In this document: piece by piece, positions 7,068 through 15,278 of the stretch | Numbering within the stretch: position 1 is the stretch's first letter | Layout: every line of letters starts with the position of its first letter | Assembly (NCBI GenBank): GCA_046496815.1 | Contig: JAWOGN010000117.1 | Span: 1-16,496, forward strand | DNA from: JAWOGN01 sp046496815 | GTDB lineage: Bacteria > Desulfobacterota > DSM-4660 > Desulfatiglandales > Desulfatiglandaceae | Reading direction: 5' to 3' | Length of the DNA stretch: 16,496 bases | Program-made: the position numbers and the translations under genes | The notes under the pieces: model-generated | Told to the model about the DNA's origin: nothing | The model's input: only the letters and a program-made list of their open reading frames with translations | Database searches by the model: none

Positions 7068-7541
7068 TCAGGGTTCTCTGCTGGGCCTTATTTTTGGGAA
7101 GATTTCCCCCACATGTGAGCGATAGTCGAGATATGTTTGCCCGAACATACGAGTCAAGTATTCGTCCTCTGCCTTGACAAGATGCTTAAAGCTGAGATAC
7201 CCGACGAAGGAGGCTGCTATCATCAACCACGATCTGAAAAGTAACGCGATTCCGGGTGCGATGAACAACATCCATGATGAATACATCGGATGCCGTATAT
7301 AGGAGAAAATACCTGTTGTTACGAGTTCTTTGTTCTTGAAAGCAGATGATGGAACACGGAAGGAGGAGAATTTCATTACAAGCCCGACAGCTATTAGGAC
7401 AATACCGAGTATCCGTAAAGTGGTTGCACTGACAAAGTTGATGCAAAAAATGCCAGGCTGAAGATACGTAAGAAAACCTGTGAGCAAAAAGGTCGCTGCG
7501 ATGATAGCGAGTAGTTTAATGCCTATACCAACTCTAGTCAT
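7068..7541 (-). CDS. isoprenylcysteine carboxyl methyltransferase-like (ICMT/NnrU-type) membrane methyltransferase
   Basis: This 157-residue integral membrane protein has about four membrane segments (roughly residues 9-27, 42-57, 85-105 and 104-120). The C-terminal half carries the family signature: TTGIFSYIRHPMYSSW (the Arg-His-Pro SAM-site motif), KAEDEYLTRMFGQTYLDYRSHVG (the ExxYLxxxFGxxYxxYxxxV block), then IFPKI. These proteins methylate small or lipid-linked substrates at the membrane, but the bacterial members mostly have no assigned substrate. The ATG at 7541 has GAAGGG eight to nine bases upstream. The gene is complete. It sits between two other methyltransferase genes with hairpin sites on both sides, so a cassette origin is possible. 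Confidence 0.85.
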   Translation of the reverse strand: MTRVGIGIKLLAIIAATFLLTGFLTYLQPGIFCINFVSATTLRILGIVLIAVGLVMKFSSFRVPSSAFKNKELVTTGIFSYIRHPMYSSWMLFIAPGIALLFRSWLMIAASFVGYLSFKHLVKAEDEYLTRMFGQTYLDYRSHVGEIFPKIRPSREP

Positions 7542-7844
7542 TTAACAGCCCTTCAGGTTAAAAGTCTAAAACATTCAAATATTTTTAGGGTTTAGACCAC
7601 TGTCTCCCACCACCTTTTGCATATAAAACGGTGCCACTAAACGGCGCGGTTTTGAAAAAGGCGTATAACAGCATTTTGATGGCCTTTGAGAGTCCATATA
7701 CATTGCAGTTACATCAGGTTCGCCTGAATGCCATGTGCGTTGGAGATATCATACGACGCTCCGGCTTTGCGGCGAGCGAAGCGAGTCCGTCAACAGCCGG
7801 TTGTTATGACTTACTTTTGTCTTTCAGTGTGCGTCCCGCTTATC
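7542..7844. other. intergenic region between methyltransferase genes
   Basis: This 303-bp gap holds candidate attC site B near its right end. In the middle, on the minus strand, is a GCTGTTATACG sequence that resembles another GTTA core box without a clear partner. No gene is seen. Confidence 0.5.
7749..7809 (-). other. candidate attC site B (61 bp)
   Basis: On the minus strand it begins TCATAACAACCGGCT, 35 nt after the methyltransferase stop. It folds by eye: TCATA/TATGA outer arms, CCGGCT/AGCCGG, then TTGACGG against CCGCAA with one bulged A, and a CTCGCTTCGCTCG tip. An unpaired base in one arm is a known hallmark of attC. The 3' core reads CGTATGA instead of GTTATGA, so this end may be decayed. 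Confidence 0.5.
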
Positions 7845-8489
7845 TCATAGTGGCAGTTCGCTCTTTTTGCCCAAAGCTGAAATCCAGTTCTTTTTAACGA
7901 TCTCATGAATCTCGATGGCCTCATAGCCTGCTCTCGTCAGGAATTCCCGGTAGTCTGCGGGAGTGTGGAGGTGCATATCTGCCCAAGCGGCCCACTTCCT
8001 ATTTCGGTCCTGGAATTTCTCGTTTTCATAGACCTCGTTCACAAGTAGCAGCTTACCTTCCGACCTTAACACACGCTTAATCTCTTGGAGGTCACGATGA
8101 AGATCTGGCCAGAAATAGTAGGCTTCAAATGCAGTAACGAGGTCAAAGGTGTTGTCAGCAAACGGCAGGGATGAAACCGACCCGTGGCTGATTTCTATTC
8201 GTCCCTTTTCTATGAGCCCCTTGTTCACCTTTTTTGCCAATAGAACCATATCTTGAGAATAGTCGATTCCATAGAGCTTGGCACTCGGAAATGTTGAAGC
8301 CATATCTCGAAGCGCGCCCCCACCACCACAGCCGACATCAAGGACGGCAGTATAGGATTCAGAAGAGACATAGCCGAGACCCCAACGCCTGACTTTTGCG
8401 TGCCCGACATTCATGGCCCTGCCTGCGAATCTTCCAATAAGCCCTTGGGGTTTCCGGCACTGTCTGACAAGCTTCTCAGTAATTCCCAT
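7845..8489 (-). CDS. class I SAM-dependent methyltransferase
   Basis: This 214-residue cytosolic protein has motif I LDVGCGGGGALRDMA (residues ~50-64), the acidic loop YGIDYSQDM, the SLPFADNTFDLVTAFEAYYFW block, and VLRSEGKLLLVNE, as in Methyltransf_11 proteins. The N-terminal stretch (RKPQGLIGRFAGRAMN) is typical of a UbiE-like group that often acts on unknown small molecules. The first in-frame codon is TTG at 8492, but the adjacent ATG at 8489 is more likely; the ribosome site is weak (AGAAAG). The start lies 22 bp after a GTTATGACTAT sequence identical to the one before the other methyltransferase at 5361, although the two proteins are only distantly related. That argues for shared cassette borders rather than gene duplication. 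Confidence 0.87.
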   Translation of the reverse strand: MGITEKLVRQCRKPQGLIGRFAGRAMNVGHAKVRRWGLGYVSSESYTAVLDVGCGGGGALRDMASTFPSAKLYGIDYSQDMVLLAKKVNKGLIEKGRIEISHGSVSSLPFADNTFDLVTAFEAYYFWPDLHRDLQEIKRVLRSEGKLLLVNEVYENEKFQDRNRKWAAWADMHLHTPADYREFLTRAGYEAIEIHEIVKKNWISALGKKSELPL

Positions 8490-9044
8490 CAAAAATTATC
8501 TTTCTGATAGTCATAACCGGTGAGTAGCGGGAATTAATTCCTCGTTTAATAGATATTCGAGAAATAATTCTTGTTTATTGCCCAAGATCCAGAAAATCAA
8601 ATATCAGCCGATAGTGATTTATTAAGGATAGCACAGGAAAATCGTGCCTGTCAAAACCGGCGATTTCCCAATGAAAGGCCAAGTGTCATCTGATCTCAGA
8701 TATCATAAATTTCTGGGCATCGTAGCAAAGGTTTCTAATAGGATTGTGGAAGGGTTCCGGATAGTTGTGACGACAGTTTGATAGCAGAAGTTTTAAATTG
8801 TTCTGAAGACTACATCCACAAATCGTTCAAATTCGAACGAAAAATGACCGTCACATTAATTGGGGCATTCAGCAGAAGTGAGGCCTTACCATAACAAAGA
8901 AATTAATAGGATACAGTGATGCCTTAACCTAAATAGTGAATAAAATACCTACGCCAAACACTGGGACAGTCCAACAAATAAAATTCTAGTATGGTAAAGA
9001 CATCTAAATACTCATCAGTTTGGGGTTTTTGGGCCTTTTCGGCC
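8490..9044. other. non-coding region with several dyads
   Basis: This 555-bp gap has no convincing gene. It holds the GTTATGACTAT box (8517-8507, minus strand), a perfect 12-bp palindrome GGAATTAATTCC (8530-8541), a hairpin GGAAAATCG/CGATTTCC (8636-8668), the dyad ATCTGATCTCAGAT (8688-8701) and the dyad TCGTTCAAATTCGAACGA (8823-8840). None matches an operator I recognise. Confidence 0.5.
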
Positions 9045-9055
9045 TCAGTTTTTCG
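9031..9055 (+). terminator. possible terminator hairpin at the end of the operon
   Basis: GGCC-TTTTC-GGCC is followed by TCAGTTTTT on the plus strand. The stem is short and overlaps the stop of the minus-strand binding-protein gene. In the minus direction no T-run follows, so it would not work as a standard terminator for that gene. Confidence 0.25.
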
Positions 9056-10640
9056 ACCGTACGGACCAATGATTGTCTGACACGGAAGTCTCTTTGGGTT
9101 GCAAGAACGAAAACTTCTGCGGTACGAAGTTGACTTCCTTGTTCACGGCGTAAAGGTTCAAGGGAGAGTAAATAAAAACCGCATAGGCACGATCATATAT
9201 GTGCTGCTCCATCTGCCGCATCTTCTCATCCTGTGCTTTTTCATTTATTGTTTGGGCCATGTCTTTCCACATTTTTTCATAAACTGGATCATACTCTATC
9301 CATCGTATTCCTGAAGCGTCGAGAAATGGATAGACTAAATGTGCCGCCCCTGAATGGCCATAAAAGTCGGAGTTATAGCAGACCGATACATCCCAATCTT
9401 GCTTTTTTGCGAGTTCGTCAGTCGGACACCAGACTTTTTTCAACCACATAGGCCAAGGGTACACTTCAAGCTTAACTTTGAGGCCGATTCGCTCATACAT
9501 CCGCTTCATGATCTGTGCTTCCAGCTTCTGCGCTTCAGGGGTAATGAGCGTCATCTTAAACCCGTTGGGATACCCAGCCTCTGCTAGGAGCGATTTCGCT
9601 TTCGTGGTATCGTAGGTGTAAAGGGTCAAGTTGGGATTGTGCCCTCGCGCCCCCGGAGGGATATGGCCCCCCAGATTGTAGGCATTCCCCTTGGCACCAT
9701 ACTCCATGAGCTCCTCACGGTTGATCGCATAGCTGAGCGCCTTCCTCAAGCGGATGTTCCTCCACTTGCTGTCCTTCTTGCGTTGATTGATCGCCGAATG
9801 GATTTGGGTGGAGTCCCGACTTTTGACAACCTTGGCAAAGGGGCTTTCTGCCACCCTAAGGGTATCTAGGGGGCGGATAAAGCTAACGATGTCCACCGCT
9901 CCCTCAGTCTCTCTACAAAGCCTCATGGCCTCTTCCCTGTTCTTCAAAAGTGTGTTGTCGAAGATCAGCGTTTTAACCTTCGGATATCTCGAGTCCCAGT
10001 ACCCATCATAAGCTTGCAGTACTATGCGGTTACTCAGCTTCGTAGCGGATATGATTCCCTCAACCAACTCGAAGGGACCCGTCCCCCAAGGACCGGCTTC
10101 TGAGAGGTATCCCCAGCTCCTTATACCGAACTTATGCTCTGCAAAAAAGGCAGGCGCAAACTGAAAAAACCATCGAAATCTTACCAATGCTAGACCGTCG
10201 GGCTCAGGAAAGGTGAACCGAACAGTGTATTCGTTAACCATTTCGAATACTGTCCCATCCGCAATGGATGAGTACTCTGTAAACGTAGGAGGTTTCAACT
10301 TATCGTACGCCTCCCAGTTGACTTTCACCGCCTTTGCGTTGAAAGGCTCTCCATTTTGAAAGGATACCCCCTGCCTTAACCCAAACTCGATCGTGCGCTC
10401 GTCAATCCATCTCCAACCCTCGGCAAGACAGGGGACAAAGTTGTTATCCTTATCCAGCGTCACCAGGCCCTCAGCATAATTCACCGTTGCAGAGCGCGCC
10501 ACACTCCATAAATCAACCACCTTAAGTGTCCCCCGGGGAATGGTCTTCTCTTGCGCTAGAGGAGCTGGCGGCAAGGTTGCGCTTAGGATGAAATAAAAAA
10601 AACCCAATAATGTGATGAGCAGGTACTTTATCCGAGTCAT
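9045..10640 (-). CDS. ABC-type peptide/nickel-family solute-binding protein (SBP family 5)
   Basis: This 531-residue protein has an N-terminal signal peptide (residues 1-29, cleavage after PLA). There is no lipobox cysteine, so it should be a free periplasmic protein. It matches the SBP_bac_5 family in length and layout: GLVTLDKDNNFVPCLAEGWRW near residue 60, then FGLRQGVSFQNGEPFNAKAV, GPWGTGPFELVE, the RLRKALSYAINREEL helix and AKSLLAEAGYPNGFKM. Family members bind peptides, nickel or other ligands for ABC import. No permease or ATPase gene is next to it. Instead it is the last gene of a signalling operon, 47 bp after the cyclase gene, with a near-perfect AAGGAGG site. A role as ligand receptor for the kinase is possible but unproven. 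Confidence 0.9.
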   Translation of the reverse strand: MTRIKYLLITLLGFFYFILSATLPPAPLAQEKTIPRGTLKVVDLWSVARSATVNYAEGLVTLDKDNNFVPCLAEGWRWIDERTIEFGLRQGVSFQNGEPFNAKAVKVNWEAYDKLKPPTFTEYSSIADGTVFEMVNEYTVRFTFPEPDGLALVRFRWFFQFAPAFFAEHKFGIRSWGYLSEAGPWGTGPFELVEGIISATKLSNRIVLQAYDGYWDSRYPKVKTLIFDNTLLKNREEAMRLCRETEGAVDIVSFIRPLDTLRVAESPFAKVVKSRDSTQIHSAINQRKKDSKWRNIRLRKALSYAINREELMEYGAKGNAYNLGGHIPPGARGHNPNLTLYTYDTTKAKSLLAEAGYPNGFKMTLITPEAQKLEAQIMKRMYERIGLKVKLEVYPWPMWLKKVWCPTDELAKKQDWDVSVCYNSDFYGHSGAAHLVYPFLDASGIRWIEYDPVYEKMWKDMAQTINEKAQDEKMRQMEQHIYDRAYAVFIYSPLNLYAVNKEVNFVPQKFSFLQPKETSVSDNHWSVRSKN

Positions 10641-10687
10641 GATGAGACCTCCTTTCTGGGTAAATCTTCTTTTTGTTTAGTAGCCAA

Positions 10688-11827
10688 TTACACAACAAGC
10701 TGGTAAACTGGCACCGGCTTTGAGATATTCTTCAGCCGATGCTCTCCAAAGGGCTGAACCAGAAACTCCTCCTGCAATCGATTAACGGTCTCAGGGCCGA
10801 GGAGGATGGTGCCGTCGGTCGCGAGTCCTGCGATGCGAGCAGCAAGCACAGTGGTAAGGCCGGATGCTGTGAAAGTCCATCTGGCCGTCGACATCCCCTC
10901 GAACCTGGTCGCACCCAAAAACACCTTACCTGAATTGATGCCCATATTTACCACGGTTGGCTCGAACCTCCCGCGAAGCTCCGCATTGACCTTGAGAGTC
11001 TTGTAATAGATCGCTATGGCCGTCGACACGGCGTTGCGGGCATGTCTTTCATGGTCTTTTTCTTGAAATATTATCATGAGCCCGTCGCCTGCTGTCTCGT
11101 TTATCTCCCCGTTACCTTTCCTAATGTCATCGAGGAACTCGGAAAAATACCTCTCCACAAGGAAGTCCACCCTTTCATCATCCAGGGATTCAAACATGCG
11201 GCTATACCCACCAATATCCAGGAAAAGAACAGTGGCATCTGTCTCCACCTTCTGAAGCCCGAAGGTCTCAGGGTCGGTTTCTGCCAGTTTTCTTACTGAT
11301 AGCGGCACGAATTTGTTGAGCTGGTCCTTGGCTCGCTCAAGCATTTCAATGCGCTCCTCTGCCCGTGCCAGTTCCTCGCGGGCTTGTTCGAGATCCTTCA
11401 TGGTGCTTTGAAGCTGCGTTTTGAGGGCTTTCTCCTGCTCGTCGCGATGCCTCTTCTGACGCAGAAGGGCACGGATTTTAGCCAGCAGTTCGTCCCTGTC
11501 GAAGGGTTTGGAGACAAAATCGTCTGCTCCGGCTTCGATTCCCCGAACGCGGTCCTCATGGGCACGGAGCGCTGTAACCAAAATAACCGGAATCAGGATC
11601 GTTTTTCCGCTACCTTTCAAAATGCGGCATACCGTAAATCCGTCTACCTTCGGCATCATCACATCTAAAAGCACAAGGTCGGGCTGATGCTCCTGAACTT
11701 TGATGAGGGCTTCCTCACCGTCACAGGCGGTCAGGAGGCAGTACCCTTCCTCCTCCAGCTCCTGACTGAGCATATCTACATTGGTGGGTTCGTCGTCGAC
11801 AATCAGGATGGTTGCTTTGGGATTCAT
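10688..11827 (-). CDS. response regulator with class III adenylate/guanylate cyclase domain
   Basis: This 379-residue protein has a receiver domain (1-~122: acidic pair DDE at 11-13, phosphoacceptor Asp55 in LLDVMMP, Thr85, Lys107 in SKPF), a coiled coil (~128-175) and a class III cyclase domain (~193-379). Both metal-binding aspartates are present: Asp204 in LFLDIGGYS and Asp248 in TAGDGLM. The base-selecting position usually held by Lys in adenylate cyclases is Glu244, as in guanylate cyclases. The usual catalytic Asn before LAAR is Val327 (TTVLAAR), while the Arg331 partner is kept. Cyclic nucleotide output is therefore likely but its type and rate are uncertain. It lies third in the operon; the ATG at 11827 has a GGAG ribosome site. 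Confidence 0.9.
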   Translation of the reverse strand: MNPKATILIVDDEPTNVDMLSQELEEEGYCLLTACDGEEALIKVQEHQPDLVLLDVMMPKVDGFTVCRILKGSGKTILIPVILVTALRAHEDRVRGIEAGADDFVSKPFDRDELLAKIRALLRQKRHRDEQEKALKTQLQSTMKDLEQAREELARAEERIEMLERAKDQLNKFVPLSVRKLAETDPETFGLQKVETDATVLFLDIGGYSRMFESLDDERVDFLVERYFSEFLDDIRKGNGEINETAGDGLMIIFQEKDHERHARNAVSTAIAIYYKTLKVNAELRGRFEPTVVNMGINSGKVFLGATRFEGMSTARWTFTASGLTTVLAARIAGLATDGTILLGPETVNRLQEEFLVQPFGEHRLKNISKPVPVYQLVV

Positions 11828-11888
11828 GGAAGACTCCGAAAAGATTAAGAAAATAACCAGCCTCTAAAAATATCCAGTTAAAAACCCG

Positions 11889-12248
11889 TTATCCAAGGTA
11901 TTTTTGTATTTTCGCTATGAGTTCGTCTTCATCCAACGGTTTGACCAGATAATCGTCACACCCTGCAGCCAAGGCCTTCTCCTCATCTCCCTTCATGGCA
12001 TGGGCTGTCAAGGCGATGACAGGGGTCGAACGTAAGTTATCGTTCGCTTTAAGTTGCCGGGTGGCTTCCCAGCCATCCATGACCGGAAGGGAAAGATCCA
12101 TGAGGATAAGATCCGGTCTTTCTCTCTCAGCGAGCTTGACTCCCTCCTGCCCATTTGCGGCTTCAATCACTTCGTAATCGTCTTCCAAGAGTTGAACAAG
12201 CAGATCTCGATTAAAATCAACATCCTCCACCACCAGGATTTTTTTCAT
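11889..12248 (-). CDS. single-domain response regulator
   Basis: This 119-residue receiver-only protein has acidic Glu8/Asp9, phosphoacceptor Asp51 in LILMDLSLPVMDGWEA, Thr81 in ALTAHAM and Lys103 in LVKPLD. It resembles the DivK/CheY-like receivers found beside hybrid kinases. An in-frame upstream start at 12284 exists, but the ATG at 12248 is better because AAAGGAGG lies nine bases before it. With that start the gene overlaps the kinase gene by 32 bp, so the two are probably translationally coupled. It probably accepts or shuttles phosphate from the upstream kinase, whose attached receivers lack an Hpt domain. Confidence 0.92.
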   Translation of the reverse strand: MKKILVVEDVDFNRDLLVQLLEDDYEVIEAANGQEGVKLAERERPDLILMDLSLPVMDGWEATRQLKANDNLRSTPVIALTAHAMKGDEEKALAAGCDDYLVKPLDEDELIAKIQKYLG

Positions 12249-14730
12249 GGGTACGATCCTCCTTTCCAGATGAGTTATGTTCACGGAGCAGGCTATGAAT
12301 CTCTTTCATCAGATCTTGTCTCGCCAGACCTGACTTCTGGATGATCCTATCAACGCTTTTGTGCAGAAATCCCAGATCAGCGTGGGTGAGATCTTTTGCT
12401 GTTACCACAATGATGGGAATGTCTCTCCATTTCGGGTTTGCCTTGACCCTCTGAATCACCTCAAAGCCATCCATCTCAGGCATTAGAAGGTCAAGAAGAA
12501 TGATGTCCGGAGGTGCAGCATCTAAAGAACGAAGGGCCTCCCCACCGCTTAATACCCCCTTGACCTGATAGCCTTCATCTTGAAGTATTTGCGTGAGCAG
12601 GTCCACGGCATCCGGCTCATCGTCCACCACGAGCACACGTTTAGCGGGGACACCTGGGATGCGCTTGAACGTAGCCATGATGGCCTCTTTTTCGAAAGGC
12701 TTTACCAGGTAATCGAATGCTCCTAGGCTGAATCCAAGCTCTTTGTTGTCTATAATTGAGAGAACGATGATGGGTATATCCCGGGTTATGGGATCAGCCT
12801 TTAAATCGTTTAGGACCGCCCATCCGTCTTTTTGAGGCATCATAATGTCCAGCGTGACAGCAAACGGGTGAATCTCTTTTGCCTTTCGGATGCCCTCATC
12901 TCCATTTAATGCCCCCACAACATAGTACCCCTCATCCTCCAGATTCTGCCGCAGAAGGATCAATACGTTAGGATCATCATCGATAGCCAAGATGATCTTT
13001 TTCTCTTTCATCTCTAAAGGGGCAAGTGGCTCCTCCTCAAGTTTGACCGCCTCTGTCGCTGTCCCCCCCTCCTTCATTGATAAAGCAATCGTGACCGTAA
13101 AAATGGAGCCCTCACCTTCAACACTGCTCACGTCAACGGTGCCTCCCAGGAGATGGGCCAGCTTCTTGGTTATGGAAAGCCCTAAACCGGTGCCTCCGTG
13201 CGCACGCGTGGTTGAGCCGTCAGCCTGCCGAAACTCGTCGAAGATGTACTCAAGGGCATCAGGAGGAATCCCTATTCCTGTATCGGAAACAGCAATCTTG
13301 AGCGTGGTGTCCTCCAGCGTTGCTGAGAGCTTCACTTCTCCCTCTTCGGTGAACTTGAGTGCATTGCTCAAAAGATTAATGATGATCTGCTTTAGCTTAT
13401 CCTGATCATTCACCACCTCGGGCAGGTCATCAGGCATCTCCTTAATGAGCTGTACCTTTCCTTGCTGCACCATGGATTCCACCGTGGCAAAGCAGTTGTT
13501 AACCAGTGCGGCCAGGTCGAAGGGCATGAAATTCACGCTCATTTTTCCCGCCTCTACCTTAGAGAGATCAAGGATATCATTAATGAGCGCCAGGAGTTGT
13601 TTTGCGCTGATTTCCACCTTCTCCAGGTTCTCCCGCTGCCTTTTAGGGAGAAGGTCAGCCGATTTTCTTCGTACCAGCCGGGTAAAACCAATTATGGCGT
13701 TCATCGGCGTTCGCAGTTCATGGGACATATTGGCCAGGAACTCAGACTTTAGCCTATCTGCTTCCCTGATCTTGAGGTTGGCTATGTGCAGTTCCCGATT
13801 TGTTGCTTCCAACTCCTCGGTTCGTGCCCTAACCTTGTCCTCAAGTTCTACGTTCAATTTAGCCAATTCCCCGGCGTAGCTATCCTTCTCATCAATGGTA
13901 GCCTTCAGATCTCTTGCCATCTGGTTGAAAGAAGACCCGAGCAATCCCACTTCATCTTCCGATTGCACGGCGATCTCGGTAGATAGGTCTCCTGAGGAAA
14001 TGGCCTTTGTGGCATCAACCAATTGGTGTAGGGGCCGTGTAACACGCCGAAGGAGCATGGTCACAGCAATGACTGTGAAGATGATGGCCAGGATGGTAAC
14101 CCCAATGGTCACACCCCACATGATCAACCGCTCATGACGAAACTGCGCAAGAGGATAGAAGAAATCAACGGCCATTACCCCGCGCAATTCGTCATCAGAA
14201 AACTTGCCATTTCCATTTTCATCCCAGTAGATGGGTGTGGCATTCGTCATTTGAGATCCTAATGGCGACGTATAGACCGTCCCAGCAGGTATTTTCAGTG
14301 CTTTCCTGAAAAATGCTTCGTCCATCACATTTCGGTAATCTCCCCCTATCTTGCCATCCGAGAACTTGGCTATTTCAAGGCCCTTTTTGTCTATGTAGCG
14401 TATTCCTGCGTAAATCTGATCTTTACTGTTATAACGATGTGCGAATCTCTTGAAATAGTCTTCCAACTTGTTTTTATACAGGGTCGCCTCTTCGGAGAGT
14501 CCGTAGGCAACGTTATGAAAATAGTTGGCCACAGATTGGTCCTCGGAGATGGTGAGGATTTCGTTCTGGCGGTCCTGGAGAAAACGTTCGCTTCTTTCAG
14601 CGGTTTGTTTGTTTAACGTATGAAAACTAACGAGGCCAATGGCTAGCATTGATATGATGACCAGAGGAAGAATGAGAGCGAGGGCTCTCCTTTGTATGCT
14701 GGTCCTTGGAATGATTGGTCTATCGGTCAT
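12217..14730 (-). CDS. membrane hybrid histidine kinase (sensor, HAMP, HisKA, HATPase, REC, REC)
   Basis: This 837-residue inner-membrane protein has a first membrane segment (residues ~15-37), a periplasmic sensor of about 160 residues, a second membrane segment (~203-227), HAMP (~228-280), a coiled coil, HisKA with phospho-His337 (SHELRTP), and HATPase with N-box NLLSNALKF, G1 DTGIGI and G2 GGTGLGLSI. Two receivers follow: Asp628 with Lys677 (KPF), and Asp747, where the expected Lys-Pro is QKS (Lys799). The sensor contains DENGNGKFSDDE (170-181), which fits the EF-hand calcium loop spacing. The gene is first in its operon. Its ATG has AAGGGAAAAAGGC just upstream. The ligand is unknown; calcium or a complex with the operon's binding protein are possibilities. 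Confidence 0.93.
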   Translation of the reverse strand: MTDRPIIPRTSIQRRALALILPLVIISMLAIGLVSFHTLNKQTAERSERFLQDRQNEILTISEDQSVANYFHNVAYGLSEEATLYKNKLEDYFKRFAHRYNSKDQIYAGIRYIDKKGLEIAKFSDGKIGGDYRNVMDEAFFRKALKIPAGTVYTSPLGSQMTNATPIYWDENGNGKFSDDELRGVMAVDFFYPLAQFRHERLIMWGVTIGVTILAIIFTVIAVTMLLRRVTRPLHQLVDATKAISSGDLSTEIAVQSEDEVGLLGSSFNQMARDLKATIDEKDSYAGELAKLNVELEDKVRARTEELEATNRELHIANLKIREADRLKSEFLANMSHELRTPMNAIIGFTRLVRRKSADLLPKRQRENLEKVEISAKQLLALINDILDLSKVEAGKMSVNFMPFDLAALVNNCFATVESMVQQGKVQLIKEMPDDLPEVVNDQDKLKQIIINLLSNALKFTEEGEVKLSATLEDTTLKIAVSDTGIGIPPDALEYIFDEFRQADGSTTRAHGGTGLGLSITKKLAHLLGGTVDVSSVEGEGSIFTVTIALSMKEGGTATEAVKLEEEPLAPLEMKEKKIILAIDDDPNVLILLRQNLEDEGYYVVGALNGDEGIRKAKEIHPFAVTLDIMMPQKDGWAVLNDLKADPITRDIPIIVLSIIDNKELGFSLGAFDYLVKPFEKEAIMATFKRIPGVPAKRVLVVDDEPDAVDLLTQILQDEGYQVKGVLSGGEALRSLDAAPPDIILLDLLMPEMDGFEVIQRVKANPKWRDIPIIVVTAKDLTHADLGFLHKSVDRIIQKSGLARQDLMKEIHSLLREHNSSGKEDRTHEKNPGGGGC

Positions 14731-14969
14731 GCCTTTTTCCCTTCATCTGATTTGTGGCTACTGGATAAGGGGTAGAAATCTAGCCCGTTTGACAGCTATA
14801 TCTTAAATGCCCCAAGCCTTAATTGAAGCAGGTAAATAAAAACACAACGACGGTAACTTATTTTCAGCGGATGCAAGAGTAGAGGTAACACTGAACCGGA
14901 TTCGATTCTATTGTCGAAGAACAGCTTCAGGTCAGTAAGAATAGGAGACTTCAAGATTCATTAGATACA

Positions 14970-14999
14970 TTTATACTCAAATCAATGGAATTTAGCCAA
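14970..14999 (-). promoter_or_regulatory. weak sigma-70-type promoter candidate for the kinase operon
   Basis: On the minus strand TTGGCT (14999-14994) and TATAAA (14975-14970) are 18 bp apart, about 240 bp before the kinase ATG. No clear sigma-54 GG-N10-GC element was found closer to the gene. Confidence 0.22.
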
Positions 15000-15278
15000 T
15001 GATTATTAATGATTCCGGCACGTGGCAATGCCTTATGGGAAAACCAAGTATCACTGATCCCATAACCATTCAATTTTGACCGCCTTTGATATCTTTTTTG
15101 AGTATTAGATTCATCACGCTCTTTTATAAAGATACATTTCGCAACATCATCTTGTTTGAATTGTTTTCAGGTACTTGAAAGGCAAGCTACATGCCAATAT
15201 TTTTCAAACGAGGCAAATTTTATAACCTATTAAAATATAATGAAAAAGTAGAATCGCATTTAGAATGATATCGGCAGC

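Larger units (their letters stand above)
3752..8517 (-). mobile_element. possible decayed integron cassette array (no integrase in window)
   Basis: Five short genes of unrelated function lie here, four of them on the minus strand. Each of those four is followed within 6-36 nt of its stop by a CATAAC- or GCTAAC-type box, with a GTTA-type box 20-63 bp further on. The two best sites (4540-4602 and 7749-7809) are about 60 bp long, share the start CATAACAACCG and can fold. Both soluble methyltransferase genes start about 22-30 bp after GTTATGACTAT, as expected for cassette 5' ends. The flavoprotein gene points the other way. Several sites are degenerate and no intI gene is visible, so this is a hypothesis. 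Confidence 0.42.

Noticed and set aside
8823..8840. A LexA-type operator in TCGTTCAAATTCGAACGA
   Set aside because: The half-sites are in the order GTTC-N6-GAAC, the reverse of the GAAC-N4-GTTC box, and no SOS gene is adjacent.
15017..15032. A sigma-54 promoter around GGCACGTGGCAATGC
   Set aside because: The spacing between GG and GC is 11 rather than 10 bases on both strands, and the position does not suit either gene.
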